Source: Thermoleophilia bacterium (lineage in GTDB: Bacteria > Actinomycetota > Thermoleophilia > Gaiellales > SKUG01). From it: a stretch of DNA of 9,619 nucleotides. Below, one piece after another: positions 1 through 5,774 of this stretch. The stretch's first letter is position 1, and each line of letters starts with the position of its first letter. Location of the stretch: NCBI GenBank assembly GCA_025964465.1, contig JAOPYS010000432.1, forward strand, positions 1 to 9,619, written 5' to 3'. The translations under genes and the position numbers were made by a program. The notes below the pieces were generated by a model, which had not been told where the DNA came from, ran no database searches, and worked only from the letters and a program-made list of their open reading frames with translations.

Positions 1-142
1 GCTCATGGCTGGAGGAGGATCGGATGCTTCGGGGGCTGCCTTCCCGCCCGGGCGCCCAGGCACGCCTCGGGTGCAACGTGGCGCCTGCGACGCTCGATGG
101 ACTGAGGGGGCCCCGACGGGCGGGGCGGCAGGGGTGTTTTCG
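1..142. other. Left-edge segment, no supported gene
   Basis: The reading frame of the downstream nuclease is open from an ATG at position 5, but the third codon positions before 143 contain many A and T bases, unlike the strongly G/C-ending codons further into the gene, so I read this stretch as probably non-coding. A near-perfect Shine-Dalgarno-like GGAGGAGG at 11-18 sits 5 nt before an ATG at 24. That frame gives an Arg-rich product with no recognisable domain and overlaps the nuclease out of frame. The segment may hold the nuclease promoter, but I see no clear -35/-10 pair. Confidence 0.4.
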
Positions 143-1435
143 ATGGGCGACGTGGCGCGGCCAGCACCGATGGGGACCGACACACGCATCCGCATCGCGG
201 GTGGTGGACGGCTGCCGGGCCAGGCACGCCTGCCCGAGCTGGCCGGTGTCGAGCCGCGACGCGACCCGCTCCCCGATGCGATCGGACGACCGATCAGCAG
301 CCATCCCGCCATCGCCTACCTGGCGGCCGCCGTCGGCGCGGGGATCGGCGCGCACCTGCTCGGCCCGGCCCCCATGCGCGCCGCCGGTGGCCTCGCGCTC
401 GGCGCAGCAGCGGGGTTCGTCGGGGCGACGCTCGTGGCGCGCGCGGTCGACCTCGCTCGCCATCGGTCCGGCCCCGCGTCGACGGGGTTCGTAGCGGGCG
501 GCGGCGGCGGCACGCCGCAGGCCGGCGCGCCCGGCGAGCACCTGCGCGTGCTCGACTGGAACGTGCGCGAGCTGATCGGCCCGGACGGCACCGTGCGCGA
601 GGACGGCGCGGCGCTCGACGCCATCGCGGAGACCGTCCGCCGCGAGCATCCCGACGTGCTCGTGCTGCAGGAGGTCTCGACCTTCGCCGCGCTCGGCGGC
701 TACCACGACGACATCGACGAGCTGAAGACGCGGCTCGGCGCGACCGACGCCGTGCTCGTGCCGAACGCGGTGGGCGCGTCCGGCAAGACCAAGGGCGGCG
801 CGGTGCTGACGTTCGGCGGCGCCCGCATCGAGGACGCCCGCGGCCTGCACCACCCCGACCCCGAGGGGTCGAGCGTGGTGCGCCGCGCGGCCGCGCTCGT
901 CGGGACGGTCATCGACCACACCGGCGGCTCGCTGCCCTCGTGGTGGCCGTCCAACTACGAGCCGCGCACGACCACCGACGCGATCGTTCGCACCGCCGGG
1001 GGCACCGACGTGCGCGTGCTCGGCATGCACCTGTCGAGCCCGGGATCGCGCGCGGGCGACGCACCCGGCAGCACGGAGGTGCAGGAGCGGCAGCTCGTGC
1101 CCGTGGCCGACACGATCGACGCGTGGCACGGCCCCACGATCCTGGCCGGCGACTTCAACGTGACGGGCGGCACGCCGGCCGAGACGTTCGAGGCGCAGGT
1201 GCTCGGCAGTGCCGGCCTGCGCAACGCGGCGGCCGAGGCGGGCACGAAGCCCGGTTCACCGGCGTCGTGGAGTTTCCCGGCGCTCGCCCCCGCGCGCAAC
1301 ATCGACCGCGTGTACGTGTCGAAGGACGTGCAGGTGCGCGACGCGCACGTGCTCAACGACGCCACGACCCGCCAGGGCAGCGACCACGTCCCCGTGGTCG
1401 CCGACCTGGTGGTCGCGCCCGCAGCCTCGGACTGA
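143..1435 (+). CDS. Endonuclease/exonuclease/phosphatase (EEP) family protein with N-terminal membrane-like region
   Basis: This 430-aa protein has a C-terminal DNase I-like phosphoesterase domain, a fold that cleaves phosphodiester or phosphomonoester bonds in nucleic acids, lipids or small molecules using a divalent metal. Visible motifs are LDWN (N140), LQEV (E177, the usual metal ligand), GMHLS (H296), AGDFN (D337, N339) and a terminal SDH (D414, H415), in the expected order, so the active site looks complete. Before it, residues of about 56-76 and 80-101 form two hydrophobic Gly/Ala-rich stretches that could be a membrane hairpin, followed by a short Gly-rich linker. I chose the ATG at 143 because AGGGG lies 8 nt upstream and codon use worsens before it; ATG at 5 or 170 remain possible. 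The gene converges with the subtilase, 25 bp separating their stops. The substrate cannot be told from sequence: DNase, sphingomyelinase-like and nucleotidase roles all occur in this superfamily. Confidence 0.85.
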   Translation: MGDVARPAPMGTDTRIRIAGGGRLPGQARLPELAGVEPRRDPLPDAIGRPISSHPAIAYLAAAVGAGIGAHLLGPAPMRAAGGLALGAAAGFVGATLVARAVDLARHRSGPASTGFVAGGGGGTPQAGAPGEHLRVLDWNVRELIGPDGTVREDGAALDAIAETVRREHPDVLVLQEVSTFAALGGYHDDIDELKTRLGATDAVLVPNAVGASGKTKGGAVLTFGGARIEDARGLHHPDPEGSSVVRRAAALVGTVIDHTGGSLPSWWPSNYEPRTTTDAIVRTAGGTDVRVLGMHLSSPGSRAGDAPGSTEVQERQLVPVADTIDAWHGPTILAGDFNVTGGTPAETFEAQVLGSAGLRNAAAEAGTKPGSPASWSFPALAPARNIDRVYVSKDVQVRDAHVLNDATTRQGSDHVPVVADLVVAPAASD

Positions 1436-1460
1436 TCGTCCGGGCGCGGGCCCCGTCCCG

Positions 1461-3095
1461 TTACTTGGCGGCCTTGGCGGCCTTGGCGTCGAGCAGCCCG
1501 AGGTCCTTGGCGACGTCGGCGACGATCTTGCGGAGGTGGTCGGCGACGGGGATGCCGTAGCCGGTCGCATCGTCCGGACCCTTCTCCTGGATGTCCACGG
1601 CGGCGCGCTTGAGGACTTCCTTCATCGCCCTGGTGTCGAACGTGCGACCGGTCAGCTCGAGCGCGGCCTGGTCGACGAGTGCACCCATGCCGGCCGCGAG
1701 CGGCGTGGCCATCGAGGTGCCCTGCATCTGCTGGTAGCCGCCACCCGGCTTGGCCGAGCGGATCTCCGTGCCGGGCATCGCGATGAAGGGGACGGGCTCG
1801 CCGTTCTCCACCGGGAGCGGGTTCGGGCCGCGCGACGAGAAGCTCGCCGGAGTGTCGGTGCGGTCGGTCGCGCCCACCGTGATGATGTGCGGGCTCGAGC
1901 CGGGCGAACCGATGGTGCCGGCACCGGCCTCGCCGTCATTGCCGGCGGCGAAGAAGTTGACCACGCCCATCGCGTCCATGTTGCGCAGCGCGTGCATGTA
2001 GCTCGTGCTCTGGCCCGCGTCGGAGCCCCACGAGTTGTTGATGATGTCCGGGCCGAGCGCGACGACGCGCTTGGCTCCACCGGGGGCGGAAGCGTCCGGC
2101 ACCTTCGGCGCGACCATGTTCTGGAACGCCGTCAGCAGCATGCCGTCCGTGCCGCCCTGCTCACCGAGGCCGCGGGCCGCGACCCACTGCGCGTCAGGCG
2201 CGACGCCGACGTCGAAGCCGTTGTAGCCACCGACCATCGTGCCGGTCGTGTGCGTGCCGTGGCCGTGGCCGTCGACGGGCACCGGCGACTTCTCGTCGGT
2301 CGCGTCGTACCAGTTGCCGACGTGGGAGACCTCGCCGGTCTCCGGGTCGTAGCCGCGGTACTTGGAGAGCAGCGCCGGATGCGTGAAGTCAACGCCCGTG
2401 TCGAGGGAGCCGACGACGACGCCCTTGCCGGTCAGGCCGTCCTTGTGGGCCGCGTCGACGTGGATGCGGTTGAGGTTCCACTGCGGGTCGGTGGCCAGGT
2501 CGGGGCGCTTGGCCACGGCCTTGCCGCCGCCGCCCTTGGTCGCACCCTTTGCGATGTGGTCGACGTCGGCCGGCAGGTCCGCCAGGGCCTCGGCACCACT
2601 CACCGCGTTCTCGAGCGGGGCGAGCTGGTCCTCGTAGCGGCCCGGGTTGTCGAGCACGTGCGTGGCGGACTTGACCGCCTGCGCGACGCCGGCGGCGCTC
2701 TCCATCACGGACTTGGCCGTGTCGTCGCCGTAGACGACGATCGAGTTCTGGATCCAGAGCGGCGTGTAGCCGCGCGTCTGGGAGACGTGGCCCGAGGACT
2801 GGAGGCCGTCGAGGACCTTCCACAGGGGGCCCTGCGTCTTGACCATGTTGTCGATGAGCGACTTGGCCACGTACTGGCGGCGTTCGACGCCGACCGGCAT
2901 GTCGAATGCCTTCTCGACGGTGCGCTGGCCCTGGTCGTCGAGCATGACCACGAACTCGGAGAACTTCGCCTCCTCCTTCGCCTGGGCCCGCTCCTCGGCC
3001 TTGGAGAGCTTGGGCTCACCCGGGGCGACGGGGGGTGCTTCCAGGCCGTGCGGCGCAGCGGTCGGAGTGGCAGCGGTGATGCCGGTCATCGTCAT
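1461..3095 (-). CDS. S8 subtilisin-like serine peptidase, bacillopeptidase F type
   Basis: This 544-aa serine endopeptidase has the full subtilase machinery: D232 in SLDTGVDF, H279 in GHGTHTTGTM, oxyanion N386 in AAGNDGE and nucleophile S461 in GTSMATPLAAG. The catalytic domain spans about residues 205-500. The stretch from WNLNRI through KYRGYDPETGE and NWYDA resembles bacillopeptidase F-like subtilases. Residues of about 42-125 look like an I9-type inhibitory prodomain, ending near the hydrophobic motif WIQNSIVVYG. A Gly/Lys-rich linker follows near residues 185-200. The C-terminus is a short Lys/Ala repeat (AKAAKAAK). The first 40 residues are polar and Pro/Ala-rich, then highly charged, with no signal peptide. 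An in-frame TGA at 3125-3123 rules out a longer start in this frame. The ATG at 3095 is chosen because AAAGGG lies 6 nt upstream; a second ATG is two codons later. How the protein would be exported is unclear. Confidence 0.93.
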   Translation of the reverse strand: MTMTGITAATPTAAPHGLEAPPVAPGEPKLSKAEERAQAKEEAKFSEFVVMLDDQGQRTVEKAFDMPVGVERRQYVAKSLIDNMVKTQGPLWKVLDGLQSSGHVSQTRGYTPLWIQNSIVVYGDDTAKSVMESAAGVAQAVKSATHVLDNPGRYEDQLAPLENAVSGAEALADLPADVDHIAKGATKGGGGKAVAKRPDLATDPQWNLNRIHVDAAHKDGLTGKGVVVGSLDTGVDFTHPALLSKYRGYDPETGEVSHVGNWYDATDEKSPVPVDGHGHGTHTTGTMVGGYNGFDVGVAPDAQWVAARGLGEQGGTDGMLLTAFQNMVAPKVPDASAPGGAKRVVALGPDIINNSWGSDAGQSTSYMHALRNMDAMGVVNFFAAGNDGEAGAGTIGSPGSSPHIITVGATDRTDTPASFSSRGPNPLPVENGEPVPFIAMPGTEIRSAKPGGGYQQMQGTSMATPLAAGMGALVDQAALELTGRTFDTRAMKEVLKRAAVDIQEKGPDDATGYGIPVADHLRKIVADVAKDLGLLDAKAAKAAK

Positions 3096-3121
3096 CCGTG
3101 ACCCTTTCGAAGGGAGGGGGA
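3096..3121 (-). promoter_or_regulatory. Subtilase ribosome-binding site inside a small hairpin
   Basis: On the minus strand the Shine-Dalgarno sequence AAAGGG (3107-3102) lies 6 nt before the subtilase ATG. The transcript can fold CCCUU-CGA-AAGGG (3114-3102), a 5-bp stem with a 3-nt loop that covers most of the Shine-Dalgarno. The pairing is read directly; any effect on translation is inference, and a stem this short may be only marginally stable. Confidence 0.4.
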
Positions 3122-3154
3122 GTCATGTTCGGTCGCGACCATCCGTGGCGCGAT

Positions 3155-3172
3155 CAGGATGCGATCATCCTG
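3155..3172. promoter_or_regulatory. 18-bp palindrome, possible operator
   Basis: CAGGATG-CGAT-CATCCTG has perfect 7-bp arms around a 4-bp centre, lying in the divergent spacer between the subtilase and the small zinc-type protein. CGATCA also occurs twice here, at 3151-3156 and 3162-3167. The size and position suit a dimeric regulator, but the regulator is unknown and I could not place a convincing promoter around it. Confidence 0.35.
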
Positions 3173-3267
3173 TACGGAACGCCCCCGGACCAATCAGATC
3201 GCGGGACGTCTGGCCGCTCGGAGCCGCGCCGGTGGCCGCGGGCGCCGCGTCGGGATGACGCGGCCGA

Positions 3268-3280
3268 TAGGGTCCTGCCC
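3268..3280 (+). promoter_or_regulatory. Possible leaderless -10 element for the 112-aa protein
   Basis: TAGGGT (3268-3273) fits the loose actinobacterial TAnnnT -10 consensus and ends exactly 7 nt before the ATG at 3281, so transcription would begin at or next to the start codon. There is no good Shine-Dalgarno. The same layout, nearly base for base, precedes the M3 peptidase at 8080. No clear -35 is visible. Confidence 0.4.
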
Positions 3281-3619
3281 ATGGCGACGGTCTACGAGGT
3301 TGACGAACTCGAGCAGGCGCTCCAGGACCTGGAGCTCGACGACCCCATCCCCGAGCACGAGCGGTGGTACGCGATCAACACCGCACCGTGGCCGTGCCCG
3401 GCGTGTGGCGAGGAGTTCGAGTGGGTGACGGCGTGCCACCACGTGGTGATCGCCGAGACGCCCGACCCGCTGCTCGAGCACGCCTCGATCGCCAAGAAGG
3501 TCGGGCGCGACCCGCGGATCATCAAGTACGACGGGCCACTGCCCACGATCACGCTGGACCAGTGGCGCGCACTGGGGCGCCCGGTGCACGGCGTGCGCCG
3601 CGACCTCAACCCGACGTGA
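3281..3619 (+). CDS. Small hypothetical protein with a possible zinc-binding CxxC-CHH cluster
   Basis: I do not recognise the family of this 112-aa soluble protein. The N-terminal 30 residues are acidic and probably helical (rich in Glu, Asp and Leu). A cluster then follows with C39 and C42 in PWPCPACG and, ten residues on, C52-H53-H54, which could form a zinc ribbon-like or treble-clef-like site. The C-terminal half contains a Lys/Arg-rich region and a TLDQWRALG segment. The frame is open back to an ATG at 3098, but that stretch lacks the codon bias of the rest, and 3281 has a -10-like element exactly placed for a leaderless start. Its stop overlaps the GH18 start by one base (TGATG), so the two are probably translationally coupled. 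A role linked to the exported hydrolase is suggested only by that coupling. Confidence 0.75.
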   Translation: MATVYEVDELEQALQDLELDDPIPEHERWYAINTAPWPCPACGEEFEWVTACHHVVIAETPDPLLEHASIAKKVGRDPRIIKYDGPLPTITLDQWRALGRPVHGVRRDLNPT

Positions 3620-4788
3620 TGCTCCGCCGAGGGTCCACGGCCGCGGCCGCGGGGCGAGTCATTGCCCTCGCGCTGTGCGCCCTCACGGCGATGGCGGGCG
3701 TTGCGAGCGCCGACGAGCCGACGTCGACGGATCCCGCGACCGACCCCGCCGCTGCGGACCCGGCGGTCGTGAACCCCGTCGACTCGGATCCGGCGGCGGC
3801 GGCCTCCGCTCGTGAGCGCACGACGGCATGGATCGTGCCGTGGGACCGGACGAACGTCCTGGCGAGCCTGCGCGACCACGCGTCGTCGGTGGGGCGGATC
3901 TCGCCCTTCTGGTTCGTGCTCCGCGCCGACGGGCGCGGCATCGTCGCCCGGTCCGGGTCGATGGATCCCGAGGTGCTCGGCATCGCCGAGGTAGAGGGCA
4001 TGACGGTGCTGCCGACCGTTGGCAACGAGTTCGACGCCCGCCGCCTGTCGCGCGTGCTCGCCACCCCGGCGTCGCGCACCCGCCACGTGGCGCAGCTCGT
4101 GGCGCTCGCCTCGCGGCCGCAGTTCGCGGGCGTCGACCTCGACTACGAGAACATCGCGCCGCGCGACCGTGTGCGGTTCGCGGCGCTCGTGCACGAGGCC
4201 GCGGCGCGGCTGCACGAGCGCGGCCTGGAGCTGAGCGTGACGGTCGGTGCGTCGACCAAGTTCATGGGGTCGACGTACGACCGCGGCACGGACTACGCGA
4301 CGATCGGCGCGGACGCGGACGAGGTGCGCGTCATGGCGTACGACTACCACTGGTCGTGCGGGCGGCCCGGCCCGACCGCGCCGGTCGACTGGGTCGTGCG
4401 GGTGGTCGACTACGTCGGCGCGCTCGTCCCGGCCGACAAGCTCGCGCTCGGGCTGCCGCTGTACGGCTACGACTGGCCGGTGCATGGATGCGCCACTGCG
4501 CGGACCTGGGCGCAGACGCAGGCGCTGCTGCGCGGTCGCGCGGTCGCGCGCGTGTCGTGGTCGCCCCAGTGGGCGACCCGGCACCTCTCGTACGGATTCG
4601 GGCGTCGTGCGCGGGTGTCGTGGTTCGAGGACGCTGAGTCGACCGCGGCCAAGGCGCACGTGGCGGAGGAGTACGGCCTGCGCGGGGTGGCCCTGTGGCG
4701 CACCGGGGGCGAGGACCCCGCGACGTGGGACGCGCTCGAGCAGGAACTCGGCCAGGTCGCCCCGCCCGATCCCGGACCCGAGGCCTGA
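3619..4788 (+). CDS. Secreted glycoside hydrolase family 18 protein (SleL/YaaH-like catalytic domain)
   Basis: This 389-aa protein is probably an exported hydrolase of N-acetylglucosamine-containing glycans (chitin-like or peptidoglycan). Residues 1-31 form a signal peptide: an Arg-rich start, a hydrophobic core and a VASA cleavage site before D32. A low-complexity linker of repeated Asp-Pro pairs follows (D38-P39, D42-P43, D47-P48, D57-P58). The GH18 barrel starts near residue 68. Its catalytic strand reads AGVDLDYEN, with D173, D175 and the proton donor E177, the compact form seen in spore-cortex and cell-wall GH18 enzymes. Later motifs are MAYDYHW, LALGLPLYGYDW and a final strand GVALWRTGGED. 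No LysM or other binding domain is present. The ATG overlaps the preceding stop (TGATG) and has no Shine-Dalgarno of its own. The exact substrate is not shown; loss of catalysis seems unlikely as E177 is kept. Confidence 0.9.
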   Translation: MLRRGSTAAAAGRVIALALCALTAMAGVASADEPTSTDPATDPAAADPAVVNPVDSDPAAAASARERTTAWIVPWDRTNVLASLRDHASSVGRISPFWFVLRADGRGIVARSGSMDPEVLGIAEVEGMTVLPTVGNEFDARRLSRVLATPASRTRHVAQLVALASRPQFAGVDLDYENIAPRDRVRFAALVHEAAARLHERGLELSVTVGASTKFMGSTYDRGTDYATIGADADEVRVMAYDYHWSCGRPGPTAPVDWVVRVVDYVGALVPADKLALGLPLYGYDWPVHGCATARTWAQTQALLRGRAVARVSWSPQWATRHLSYGFGRRARVSWFEDAESTAAKAHVAEEYGLRGVALWRTGGEDPATWDALEQELGQVAPPDPGPEA

Positions 4789-4794
4789 AGCACC

Positions 4795-4819
4795 GGTGCC
4801 CCGCGCGAGGCGGGGCACC
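4795..4819. terminator. Perfect 10-bp hairpin between GH18 and tRNA-Leu, likely shared terminator
   Basis: GGTGCCCCGC (4795-4804) and GCGGGGCACC (4810-4819) are exact complements around a 5-nt loop. The hairpin begins 7 nt after the GH18 stop and ends 5 nt beyond the tRNA 3' end, so it could end transcription from both sides. Neither strand has a following T tract, so this would be a hairpin-only terminator of the kind often reported in GC-rich actinobacteria, or a processing signal. Confidence 0.65.
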
Positions 4820-4824
4820 AGGAG

Positions 4825-4908
4825 TGCGGATGAGAGGACTCGAACCTCCACGGGCCGGAGCCCACTGCGACCTGAACGCAGCGCGTCTACCAATTCCGCC
4901 ACATCCGC
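4825..4908 (-). tRNA. tRNA-Leu (anticodon CAG)
   Basis: The 84-nt minus-strand RNA folds as a class II tRNA. The acceptor arms are GCGGATG and CATCCGC with discriminator A, the D-arm region is GGCGGAATTGGTAGACGC, the anticodon stem is CTGCG/CGCAG around the loop TTCAGGT (anticodon CAG, reading CUG), the long variable arm has a GGGC/GCCC stem, and the T-loop is TTCGAGT. The T-stem contains one G-T pair. The 3' CCA is not encoded and must be added after transcription. CUG is a very frequent Leu codon in such a genome, so this is a heavily used tRNA. Confidence 0.95.
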
Positions 4909-4949
4909 TGGAGCTGCGACACACCCGCAGGGTCCGCCGAAGCACTCCG

Positions 4950-4963
4950 TATCATACACGCCC
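4950..4963 (+). promoter_or_regulatory. Possible leaderless -10 for the 127-aa membrane protein
   Basis: TATCAT (4950-4955) is followed by 8 nt and the GTG at 4964, with no Shine-Dalgarno between, so the mRNA could start at or within a base or two of the start codon. The element lies on the opposite strand of the tRNA -10, around the near-palindrome GTATCATAC. No -35 is evident on this strand. Confidence 0.35.
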
Positions 4964-4980
4964 GTGGACCCACTCGTCAC
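4951..4980 (-). promoter_or_regulatory. Probable tRNA-Leu promoter
   Basis: On the minus strand a -35-like GTGACG (4980-4975) and a good -10 TATGAT (4956-4951) are separated by 18 nt, placing the start about 35 nt before the mature tRNA. The -10 differs from consensus by one base. The region overlaps the first codons of the divergent membrane-protein gene. Confidence 0.5.
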
Positions 4981-5347
4981 TGCCCATGTGGTCGTCGCCC
5001 TCCTGCTGGTCGTGACGGCGGTCGTGGTCGGCGTGTGGGGGCTGGTCCGCGCGCGGACGATCGCGTCGGACCGGTCGCCGGGCGAGGGGCGGGCGTTCTC
5101 GCACCTGCTGCAGCTGTCGCACACCCTCGTCTTCGCGGCGAGCATGCTGGGGCTCGCGCTGTGGGCCGACGGCCACCACGCGCACGATCCGCTCCACACC
5201 CGCGTGTACGGGCCGTTCATGCTCGTGGCGATCGTGGCGGCCTACGGGTACCGCACCCGCGACGCGAAGGTCAACGTGCGCGTGTTCGCGGCCGCCTCGC
5301 TCGTCGTGGCCGCGCTCGGTCTGCGGGCCTTCGCCACGGGAGGGTGA
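4964..5347 (+). CDS. Small integral membrane protein, four predicted helices, His-rich
   Basis: I do not recognise this 127-aa protein. Hydrophobic segments lie at about residues 8-28, 48-68, 82-96 and 106-123, consistent with four membrane helices. Histidines cluster near helix ends (H8, H47, H53, then H71, H72, H74 and H78 in one loop), which might bind a metal or heme, but no known motif supports this. The GTG start at 4964 is the earliest that keeps the first helix whole and does not enter the tRNA gene; a GTG at 4989 is an alternative. There is no Shine-Dalgarno, only a -10-like TATCAT just upstream. The next membrane-protein gene follows after 25 bp on the same strand, so the two are probably co-transcribed. 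Confidence 0.7.
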   Translation: MDPLVTAHVVVALLLVVTAVVVGVWGLVRARTIASDRSPGEGRAFSHLLQLSHTLVFAASMLGLALWADGHHAHDPLHTRVYGPFMLVAIVAAYGYRTRDAKVNVRVFAAASLVVAALGLRAFATGG

Positions 5348-5372
5348 GGGCGGGCGGGATCCGGGTACCGCC

Positions 5373-5765
5373 ATGCCCATGACCGATTCGCGACGCAACC
5401 TGCTCATCCTCGTGGCCCTGGCCGTCGCCGGCGCGATCTTCACGGGCGCCTTCAGCACGACGGCCGGTTCGCTGAGCGCGATCCTGAACCTCGCCTTCGC
5501 CGTGCTGCTCGTGTGGTTCCTCATCGCGAGCTACCAGCGCAACTCCGGCACCATCGCGCAGATGGACGCAACGCCGCGGCTCGTGCTGCAGGCCGCGGGG
5601 CTCGCGCTGATCGTCGTGTTCATCACGGGCACGATCAGCTTCTCCTTCCTGCCCTACCCGTGGTTCGGGTGGCAGTCGGGGCACGCCGGCCTGTTCTACG
5701 GAGCGCTGATCCTCTGCGGGTTCGGCCTGTGGTGGTCGTGGCAGCAGCGCCGCTCGCGCTGGTAG
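5373..5765 (+). CDS. Small integral membrane protein, four predicted helices
   Basis: This 130-aa protein of unknown function has hydrophobic segments at about residues 9-28, 34-54, 70-92 and 104-123, ending in an Arg-rich tail that would sit in the cytoplasm. Aromatic residues are dense near the last helix (PYPWFGW and WWSW). It lies 25 bp after the other four-helix protein, and the pair share size and topology, but I see no convincing sequence similarity between them. ATG at 5373 or 5379 could be the start; neither has a strong Shine-Dalgarno. The gene converges with hemQ, with 9 bp between the stops, which leaves little room for a terminator. Confidence 0.75.
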   Translation: MPMTDSRRNLLILVALAVAGAIFTGAFSTTAGSLSAILNLAFAVLLVWFLIASYQRNSGTIAQMDATPRLVLQAAGLALIVVFITGTISFSFLPYPWFGWQSGHAGLFYGALILCGFGLWWSWQQRRSRW

Positions 5766-5774
5766 CCCAGCCGG

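Noticed and set aside
24..494. Plus-strand reading frame starting 5 nt after a near-perfect GGAGGAGG
   Set aside because: The product is Arg/Pro-rich with no domain and overlaps the EEP gene out of frame. The Shine-Dalgarno match is striking but purine-rich octamers are not decisive alone.
1464..1487. CTTGGCGGC direct repeats as a possible repeat array
   Set aside because: They are codons for the Lys-Ala-Ala repeats at the C-terminus of the subtilase and need no other explanation.
1209..3101. Long plus-strand open frame opposite the subtilase
   Set aside because: It is an antisense shadow caused by high GC; the minus-strand frame carries the complete subtilase catalytic motifs.
3098..3280. 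Longer N-terminus for the 112-aa protein
   Set aside because: Codon use in this stretch is unlike the rest of the gene, it overlaps the subtilase ribosome-binding region, and 3281 has a better placed start signal.
3292..5220. Long minus-strand open frame across the zinc protein, GH18 and tRNA
   Set aside because: It crosses the tRNA gene and lies opposite a GH18 domain with a signal peptide; its product is Arg/His-rich and without motifs.
5758..5771. Hairpin GCTGG-TAGC-CCAGC as a terminator between the convergent membrane-protein and hemQ genes
   Set aside because: The stem is only 5 bp, overlaps the stop codon and has no T tract, so chance is likely in such GC-rich DNA.
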